NCBI GenBank assembly: GCA_910586275.1
Contig: CAJUIM010000154.1
Span: forward strand, 1-6,706
Source of the DNA: an uncultured Lachnospiraceae bacterium
Lineage (GTDB): Bacteria; Bacillota; Clostridia; Lachnospirales; Lachnospiraceae
DNA: 6,706 bases
Direction: 5' to 3'
Shown here: positions 1 to 4,423 of the stretch, piece by piece
Layout of the letters: each line of letters opens with the position of its first letter
Position numbering within the stretch: position 1 is the stretch's first letter
Notes under the pieces: model-generated
Databases searched by the model: none
The model's input: the letters and a program-made list of their open reading frames with translations, nothing else
What the model was told of the DNA's origin: nothing
Translations under genes and position numbers: made by a program

Positions 1-187
1 TTAGTACCGCTGCGTTTGCCGCAGAGCGAAAGCGTGTCCGAATAAAAACATCATTCCTGATGTGGGCTGCGGTTTAAGTTAATGACATTGGGGGTGCACC
101 GGATCTTTGCCGGACTGTGCTGTCTGCCGGTATACTCTCAGCGAAAACGCCGGAAAACGGATTACCGTATAAAGTGTTAGAAAAATA
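1..187. other. Upstream non-coding region, no supported gene
   Basis: No convincing gene is present. The first 45 bases are open in frame 1 and end in TAA (43-45), so they could be the tail of an upstream + strand gene, but fourteen codons cannot show this. Two small hairpins are visible: CTGCG/CGCAG (10-14 with 20-24) and ACATCA/TGATGT (48-53 with 58-63, loop TTCC). Read on the - strand, the second is followed by TTTTATT and could be a weak terminator for a leftward transcript. A second, weaker promoter-like pair lies at 107-112 (TTGCCG) and 131-136 (TATACT) with an 18-base spacer. Confidence 0.4.
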
Positions 188-216
188 TTGAAAAGGTTAA
201 GAAAACAAGGTACAAT
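188..216 (+). promoter_or_regulatory. Sigma-A-type promoter for the paralogous membrane-protein pair
   Basis: A TTGAAA -35 box (188-193) and a TACAAT -10 box (211-216) are separated by exactly 17 bases, close to the housekeeping consensus. Transcription would start near 222-224, giving a leader of about 64 nt before the ATG at 287. The upstream TTG (188) that could extend the reading frame lies inside the -35 box, so it should not be in the mRNA; this supports the start at 287. Confidence 0.72.
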
Positions 217-236
217 AATTAAAAAAGAAAAAGGGA

Positions 237-264
237 AGGCCGAAAGAGCCGTATGTTTCGGCTT
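237..264 (+). promoter_or_regulatory. Leader hairpin just upstream of the ribosome binding site
   Basis: GCCGAAA (239-245) pairs perfectly with TTTCGGC (256-262) around a ten-base loop. An A-T and a G-T pair at the base extend the helix to 237-264. It sits inside the predicted 5' leader and ends a few bases before the purine-rich Shine-Dalgarno at about 266-277. It could stabilise the mRNA or tune ribosome access. No T-tract follows, so it is not a terminator. No alternative pairing or known riboswitch motif was recognised. Confidence 0.45.
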
Positions 265-286
265 AAGAAAGGAGAAGGACTTAGAA

Positions 287-1639
287 ATGAAAAAGTGGTA
301 TTCTGGCATGGCAGCACTGGCGCTTCTGACGATGATATTTTATGGCGTGCTGGCGGGCAAGCCTTTTTTGCAGATGGCGGCCGGGCCGCAGGAAGAGTTG
401 GGAGGGCGTGGGTTTGAGCAGCTGGAAGGGGAATATATTGCCTATGAAGTAACCCACCCGGTAGTGTCGTATGTAGAGGAATATTATTCCGGCGATTCGG
501 AGAGAATCAGCAAAATGGCTTATGTGACCTATGACGAGGAAAGGCAGGCATTTTTAAAGATTGTGATGCCGGACCGTAAGACCGGCGACATGGACAGACT
601 GCTGAATGCATTGAACCGTTCGGAGGAACTGAAAGCCAGCTGGGGGGATCGGCAGGCGGAAGAGGAGCGTCCGGTTCCTGTTAACGGTTCTTTGACAGAA
701 ATCACGGATGCGGATGAAATCCGGGAGATTCTTGAGGCAATGACCGGAAGTGAGTCTGCCAGCACTGCGGAGATGAATGCACTGGCGCAGGCGCAGCCCG
801 GCTGGTATAGGATTGAACTGGGATATATTGGCGGCATTTCCGGTGCGAATCTGAGCATCTGTGCGGTGGCTGCAGGTGCGGCATTGCTGGTATTGCTGAT
901 TTGCCTGTTTTCTCTCGGCAGCAAGAAGGGCGGCAGGGCAGGCCGCGGGCACGGCAGTGCCAAAGAGCAGCTTTTGGAGAAACAGCGTGCATGGCTGGAA
1001 CCTTGGTGCATACAGGGGAGCAAACGAAGGGGCAGGCAGTCGGTGCTGTATCTGCTTACTGCGGCGGCGGTGATGCTGGTATTGGGATTGGCAGTGGGCT
1101 TTGACTGGAAGATGATTTTGGCTTGCCATCTGGCAATAGGACTGACCGCAGGTGAATTAACGGGAGTTGCCGTGCTGGCAGGGGGGCGTGCCGCTTTTTC
1201 ACCGGATAAGCTGATTCGGATGTTCGGCAAAAGCTTGGAGAAATATATTCCGTCCCAAGAGGAGCAGGAGGCTCTGGCAGAGGAGATTCTGGCGGCGGAG
1301 GCTGAGTGGAATGTGCTGGAGAAAGGAAAAGAGGAGATTCTGTACGGGATTCTCGGAAGCCGCTACTGGGTAGTCTTTTCCGGGAAGGGCAATCTGACCG
1401 TGATGGATGCAGAGCGCATGGAAAAACTGGAGACGGAGACGATTTCCGGGCAGATCCGTGTAAACAATGTGCGCACTAATTATCTTTATTATAATGTCCG
1501 GGCTTTCTATCAAGGTTCCCGGGCGAAAAAGAGCGGCGATGTATCCGTTAATTTCAACAAAGAAGATACCGCCGGGCGTTTCATGATGTTGGCGCGTAAA
1601 CGTCTGGGAGAACGGGCGGACGAGATAATACAGCCGTAG
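287..1639 (+). CDS. Four-pass membrane protein of unknown function, paralogue A (450 aa)
   Basis: Function not recognised. The start at 287 was chosen because a strong AGAAAGGAGAAGG Shine-Dalgarno precedes it and an upstream in-frame TTG falls in the -35 box. Predicted layout: N-terminal membrane anchor (about 5-24), extracytoplasmic domain (about 30-186), membrane segments at about 187-210, 251-271 and 275-299, and a cytoplasmic C-terminal domain (about 310-450). There is a basic, Gly-rich cytoplasmic linker at about 211-250. It is clearly related to the product of the next gene: QLEGEYIAYE (45-54) matches DLEGTYVSWE there, membrane segment 2 begins at the same residue, and the C-terminal block with W361 and the aromatic stretch near 399-408 also lines up. 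The extra helix pair 251-299 is absent from the paralogue. The order of domains suggests sensing or scaffolding at the membrane, but this is speculation. It may belong to a Pfam DUF family found in Lachnospiraceae (possibly DUF6709, from memory and unverified). Confidence 0.85.
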   Translation: MKKWYSGMAALALLTMIFYGVLAGKPFLQMAAGPQEELGGRGFEQLEGEYIAYEVTHPVVSYVEEYYSGDSERISKMAYVTYDEERQAFLKIVMPDRKTGDMDRLLNALNRSEELKASWGDRQAEEERPVPVNGSLTEITDADEIREILEAMTGSESASTAEMNALAQAQPGWYRIELGYIGGISGANLSICAVAAGAALLVLLICLFSLGSKKGGRAGRGHGSAKEQLLEKQRAWLEPWCIQGSKRRGRQSVLYLLTAAAVMLVLGLAVGFDWKMILACHLAIGLTAGELTGVAVLAGGRAAFSPDKLIRMFGKSLEKYIPSQEEQEALAEEILAAEAEWNVLEKGKEEILYGILGSRYWVVFSGKGNLTVMDAERMEKLETETISGQIRVNNVRTNYLYYNVRAFYQGSRAKKSGDVSVNFNKEDTAGRFMMLARKRLGERADEIIQP

Positions 1640-1654
1640 TTGTTTACATAGAGG

Positions 1655-1874
1655 ACTGCTGATGAATCACTTTATGTTTTTCCCTAGTACATCCTTCGAC
1701 AAATAGCTGGATCAAACACGCAGAATGCTTTTCTGAGTGTGCAGGTCAAAAAACGTAGGAGTAGCGGGCTACGCTGAGGATTTTTGACCTGTGCAATCGG
1801 GAAAGCAGGCAAGTGGTTGGTGTAGCGCGGCATCTGTTCGGGAAAGTGCATGGGAAAGATGATTTATGAGCAGT
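1655..1874. repeat. Long imperfect inverted repeat filling the intercistronic gap
   Basis: Nearly the whole gap folds into one hairpin. The outer arms pair ACTGCT (1655-1660) with AGCAGT (1869-1874), then 1663-1669 with 1860-1866, 1670-1673 with 1855-1858, 1674-1676 with 1849-1851 and 1678-1684 with 1840-1846. A less regular middle section includes 1706-1708 with 1824-1826 and 1711-1719 with 1813-1821 (8 of 9). The apical arm pairs 1726-1752 with 1781-1807: 27 positions, 22 Watson-Crick, four G-U and one mismatch. The tip carries CGTAG/CTACG (1754-1758 with 1769-1773). No T-tract follows, so it is not a classic terminator, and no transposase is encoded. It could be a MITE-like or dispersed Lachnospiraceae repeat, or an RNA that processes or stabilises the two-gene mRNA. 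Confidence 0.75.
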
Positions 1875-1897
1875 GATTGGGAGAAGGGAGAAGAGAG

Positions 1898-2941
1898 ATG
1901 ATTCGGAAATTACGAATGGGACAGTTTAAAGATATTGCTTGGATAGTGTTGCTTTTGGGGGCGATGTGCGGTTTTATGCTTTGGAAAATGGGACCCGGGC
2001 TTGTGGATCTGATACTGGGAGCCAAGCCTCTGACGGCGGAAGACAGGCTGGAAGATTTGGAGGGGACTTATGTGTCTTGGGAGGCATCCTGCCCGTTGGA
2101 GGAATATATGGAGACTACCAAGACGACAAAGGTGAACGGGGTATCCACAGGGACAAAGAAGTACCGCTCTTCTTGGGTGGTAATTGACGAGGACCGGGGA
2201 ATCTGTATTTCGGTGGAAGTGCCGGCAAAACGTGAGGATGAGATGGAAATGCGTGCCAGCCGGTTTTTTAAGGCTATGGAGGAAGGGGAAGATCTGCCGG
2301 TAGGAGGCGTACCGGTGGCAGGTACATTGGAGAAACTGGAAGGGGAGGAACTGAGGTACTTTAAATATGCAATGAGGGAAATGGGCTTTCCGGAGGAAAC
2401 CGTGGTATATCAGATTCGGGACGGAGTGGTTCATGGGGAGTCTAAGTCAAATATTTACGGGATTTCGGCAATCGGCGGATTCCTGCTGCTGATTTTGCTG
2501 TTTCTAATATTTAAGACCTTTAAAAATTCTGCCGGTAAGCTGATCGGGGAATATTTGGCAGCGCATCCGGAGGTGAGCATGGAACAGCTGGAGAGTGACT
2601 TTGAGGCAGCGAAGGCGATGCATGGCATCTGGGTAGGAAGGAATTGGACATTCAGTGCCAAACTGGAGAAGCTGCTTTTGGACAACCGGCAGGCGATATG
2701 GGTACATACCGGTTCCGTACGTCAGGGGCGGGGAGTGAATTTCTATGTCTGGTGGGAAATGCTGGATGGCAGTCAGCACCAAGTTTCTCTTTCTTCGGAA
2801 AAGAAATGTAAAGAGATTATGGAGAGTTATGGTTCCTTTCAGCATATGGCGGTGGGCAATAACCCGGAGTATGGCTATCTGCTGCGGAATGACAGGGAGG
2901 CGTTCCTGGATATGAAATACCGTGGAAGCATGGAAGGATAA
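1898..2941 (+). CDS. Two-pass membrane protein of unknown function, paralogue B (347 aa)
   Basis: Function not recognised. ATG 1898 was chosen because GAGAAGGGAGAAG (1881-1893) is a good Shine-Dalgarno for it; an upstream in-frame TTG at 1877 lies before that site and has none of its own. Predicted layout: N-terminal anchor (about 12-30), extracytoplasmic domain (about 31-186), second membrane helix (about 187-206) and cytoplasmic domain (207-347). Its DLEGTYVSWE block (53-62), GVPVAGTLEKL (137-147) and NIYGIS (185-190) align with LEGEY, PVPVNGSL and YIGGISG in the preceding gene, so the pair arose by duplication. The C-terminal domain contains HPEVSMEQLESDF (223-235), IWVGRNWTFS (244-253), a run of alternating aromatic beta-like residues (281-289) and VGNNPEYGYLLRNDREAFLD (319-338), which looks like a conserved compact fold, perhaps PH-like. 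Transcription could come from the promoter of the preceding gene through the intervening hairpin. No separate promoter was found. Confidence 0.87.
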   Translation: MIRKLRMGQFKDIAWIVLLLGAMCGFMLWKMGPGLVDLILGAKPLTAEDRLEDLEGTYVSWEASCPLEEYMETTKTTKVNGVSTGTKKYRSSWVVIDEDRGICISVEVPAKREDEMEMRASRFFKAMEEGEDLPVGGVPVAGTLEKLEGEELRYFKYAMREMGFPEETVVYQIRDGVVHGESKSNIYGISAIGGFLLLILLFLIFKTFKNSAGKLIGEYLAAHPEVSMEQLESDFEAAKAMHGIWVGRNWTFSAKLEKLLLDNRQAIWVHTGSVRQGRGVNFYVWWEMLDGSQHQVSLSSEKKCKEIMESYGSFQHMAVGNNPEYGYLLRNDREAFLDMKYRGSMEG

Positions 2942-3003
2942 CGGAAGTAAGCGATACAGCCGCGGATGTTTTAAGCGGTTTTCAGATCGGCTTTTCAGGA
3001 AAG

Positions 3004-3046
3004 AAAGGGAGCAGAACAGCGCATCGGCGGCTGTCCTGCTCCCTTT
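3004..3046. terminator. Bidirectional terminator-like hairpin between convergent genes
   Basis: A 17-position stem (3004-3020 with 3030-3046) with one A-C mismatch closes a nine-base loop. The arms begin and end with AAAGGGAGCAG/CTGCTCCCTTT, so T residues lie at the 3' side in both directions. Read on the - strand, the stem is followed by CTTTCC, which is the better tail; read on the + strand, only the paired TTT is available. It lies 62 bases after the + strand stop and about 95 bases after the - strand stop, as expected for a shared terminator. Confidence 0.68.
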
Positions 3047-3061
3047 ATGCACACGGATGTC

Positions 3062-3094
3062 CCAAGGAAGGATGTGGATGCGCCCTTCCTTTGG
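3062..3094. repeat. Second small hairpin in the convergent gap
   Basis: AAGGAAGG (3064-3071) pairs with CCTTCCTT (3084-3091). Two further C-G pairs follow across a one-base bulge (3062-3063 with 3093-3094), and the loop is 12 bases. There is no T-tract on either side. It may protect the 3' end of the leftward operon mRNA upstream of the main terminator. The remaining bases of this 200-base gap show nothing else beyond a short palindrome, CACAAATTGTG, at 3106-3116. Confidence 0.45.
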
Positions 3095-3141
3095 CACAAA
3101 TCTCCCACAAATTGTGACGCACATCTGCCGGAAAGCAATTT

Positions 3142-3576
3142 TCAAATACGCTCTAGCTGCCTGCCGGAACGTATTTCAAGAAAACGGAAGATATCCTCAT
3201 ATAAGGCATCTTTATCTTCTAGGTCGGCCATAAGCCATCTCTGGCCGTTTCCTTCTTTTGTCCGGCTGTATATTTCCTGCAATGCGGGTGTACAGTCCGG
3301 CAGTATGGATTCAAAAGGTTCTTTTTCTTTCGGCCCCACTACGAGCAATACGGTAAAATAGGATTCTCTGGGATATATGGTGCAGAGGCTTTTTCCCGAT
3401 TTCCGGAACTTCACATTCCATCCTTTTTCCCAGCTGCAGGAACTGAATTCAATTTTTTCACGGCATTTATATTTTTCTTTGATTTCGGCGCAGAAATCCC
3501 GGAAAACAGGATTTTTAATATAGTCTCCGATTTCATCCAAGGTAGGGCAGTAGGTTTTGTCTTGTAATGGAAGCAT
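3142..3576 (-). CDS. DUF3788 family protein (144 aa)
   Basis: Recognised as a DUF3788-type protein by overall pattern: PTLDEIGDYI near the N-terminus (11-20), a central block SCSWEKGWNVKFRKSGKSLC (46-65) followed by TIYPRESYF (66-74), a hydrophobic strand TVLLVV (75-80), and GQRWLM (111-116). Length is normal for that family. No signal peptide or membrane helix is seen, so it should be cytoplasmic. The biochemical role of the family is not established to my knowledge; the invariant-looking Trp, Lys and Arg residues could form a ligand pocket, which is inference. A GGAGG Shine-Dalgarno sits at 3582-3586, five bases before the ATG. It is the last gene of the leftward directon, 27 bases after the small membrane protein gene, and terminator-like hairpins lie beyond it. 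Confidence 0.85.
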   Translation of the reverse strand: MLPLQDKTYCPTLDEIGDYIKNPVFRDFCAEIKEKYKCREKIEFSSCSWEKGWNVKFRKSGKSLCTIYPRESYFTVLLVVGPKEKEPFESILPDCTPALQEIYSRTKEGNGQRWLMADLEDKDALYEDIFRFLEIRSGRQLERI

Positions 3577-3603
3577 ATTTTCCTCCGGTTAAACTATAGA
3601 TTT

Positions 3604-3882
3604 TTATTCCTTTTTGTCTTGTTTCCGGTTTTTCTCTTGGTCTTCCTGATCGGTCTGGAGAAGGTCAAAGGATGCCATGGTATGTCTGTCTTTGACTTTC
3701 CCATACAGCCAGATATAAATCCAGAGCAGGATGGGCAGGCATACAGTGGCGGCCAGACAGGCACGGAATAGCGCATCCGAACCGGGAAAGTCCAAGAGAG
3801 ACACCACAAAAGTGGCAATGTATAAGGTTAAAAGGGCAATGATGCAAATCCATGCCGCTATTTGTTTGGCTTTGTTTTTCAT
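3604..3882 (-). CDS. Small two-helix membrane protein, unknown function (92 aa)
   Basis: Not assigned to a named family. Two hydrophobic segments (about 8-29 and 37-60) are joined by the short turn DFPGSDALFR (31-40). A highly charged tail (about 62-92) ends in a Lys/Asp/Glu/Gln-rich stretch. By the positive-inside rule both ends are probably cytoplasmic. The second helix ends in the aromatic run WIYIWLYGK (54-62). The start at 3882 has GGAG (complement of 3887-3890) only four bases upstream, a slightly tight spacing. Two other leftward reading frames overlap this region but lack such a Shine-Dalgarno and a sensible protein pattern. It lies between the Cys-rich gene (64 bases, with a hairpin) and the DUF3788 gene (27 bases), so it is probably co-transcribed with the latter. 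Confidence 0.78.
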   Translation of the reverse strand: MKNKAKQIAAWICIIALLTLYIATFVVSLLDFPGSDALFRACLAATVCLPILLWIYIWLYGKVKDRHTMASFDLLQTDQEDQEKNRKQDKKE

Positions 3883-3898
3883 GAGGCTCCGTTTCCTG

Positions 3899-3937
3899 AC
3901 AGCGGCAGGGGAACAAGGGAAGACTCCCTGCCGCTGT
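3899..3937 (+). terminator. Perfect 12-bp hairpin with T-tract on the + strand, antisense to the operon
   Basis: ACAGCGGCAGGG (3899-3910) pairs perfectly with CCCTGCCGCTGT (3926-3937) around a 15-base loop. On the + strand it runs directly into TTTGTTTTTT (3938-3947), a textbook intrinsic terminator for rightward transcription. The flanking genes are all leftward, and in that direction no T-tract follows. For the operon it is therefore an intercistronic hairpin between the Cys-rich and small membrane protein genes. The T-tract reaches into the stop codon of the Cys-rich gene (3947-3949). Confidence 0.7.
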
Positions 3938-3946
3938 TTTGTTTTT

Positions 3947-4396
3947 TCAGTTTTTCTTATCTTGATAAATGGTGGCTATGCGTGCCGCTTTTTCCGGATA
4001 GTTTGTCTTCAGGTACATCAGATACTGCAGTGCGCTTCCTTCAAAAGGATGTGCATCTCCCAATAAACCCACTTCATAGCAATTGCGGGTTACATTAATG
4101 ATGCAGTTTTCCGTATGGTCTTCTCTGCAGTTCTTACATTCTTTGAGAATATGGGCAATTCCGGTTTCCAGTTCCAGTTCGTCAAATACTTTGAAATCCG
4201 TGGTGGGAATATGTTCCGTCCCCCGAGGAATTTCTTTCTTCGGTTCTTTCCTGTAATTTCCGATACACTGCTTGGCATAGCCGATGATGCAGGCAGACCC
4301 TTTGCATTGGCCGCAGTCGGCTTCGCCTTTACAGCATTGTTTCAGGTCTTTTTCTGTCAGTTCGGCATTGAATCCTTGTTTTTGTTCGTTTTCCAT
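3947..4396 (-). CDS. Ten-cysteine putative metal- or Fe-S-binding protein (149 aa)
   Basis: No named family is recognised, although the sequence looks like a well-conserved Firmicute hypothetical protein. It has ten cysteines: C21, C22, C28, C31, C36, C44, C87, C90, C98 and C106. Eight of them fall in two matching quartets, CxxC-x4-C-x7-C (28-44) and CxxC-x7-C-x7-C (87-106), separated by a charged linker (about 48-75). Such spacing suggests two metal sites (zinc or an iron-sulfur cluster), but nothing in the sequence decides which. No signal peptide or membrane helix is present, so a reducing cytoplasmic location fits better than disulfides. The C-terminus (about 117-144) contains a helical segment FEGSALQYLMYLK. 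The start has an excellent CCGGAGGT Shine-Dalgarno (complement of 4401-4408). The gene begins 27 bases after the alpha-glucosidase stop, so the two are probably translated from one mRNA. Confidence 0.82.
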   Translation of the reverse strand: MENEQKQGFNAELTEKDLKQCCKGEADCGQCKGSACIIGYAKQCIGNYRKEPKKEIPRGTEHIPTTDFKVFDELELETGIAHILKECKNCREDHTENCIINVTRNCYEVGLLGDAHPFEGSALQYLMYLKTNYPEKAARIATIYQDKKN

Positions 4397-4423
4397 AAGT
4401 ACCTCCGGTCGGGGTTAATGTTT

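Noticed and set aside
529..1230. 233-codon leftward open frame, with others at 554-1129 and 702-992
   Set aside because: Antisense to the first membrane-protein gene. The sense frame has a promoter, Shine-Dalgarno, plausible membrane topology and a paralogue next door; the antisense peptides are Ser/Pro/Cys-rich without a recognisable pattern.
1726..1807. Intrinsic terminator for the first membrane-protein gene
   Set aside because: The stem is strong, but no T-tract follows on the + strand and T residues occur only inside the paired arm. The pairing also extends far beyond this region, so it is better described as part of the long inverted repeat.
1655..1874. CRISPR array or insertion sequence
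   Set aside because: There are no regularly spaced direct repeats and no transposase frame. The structure is one inverted repeat, not an array.
2504..3145. 213-codon leftward frame and rightward frames at 2922-3233 and 3047-3361 around the convergent gap
   Set aside because: They cross the terminator-like hairpins and overlap the secure second membrane-protein gene or the DUF3788 gene on the opposite strand. They lack ribosome binding sites and coherent protein features.
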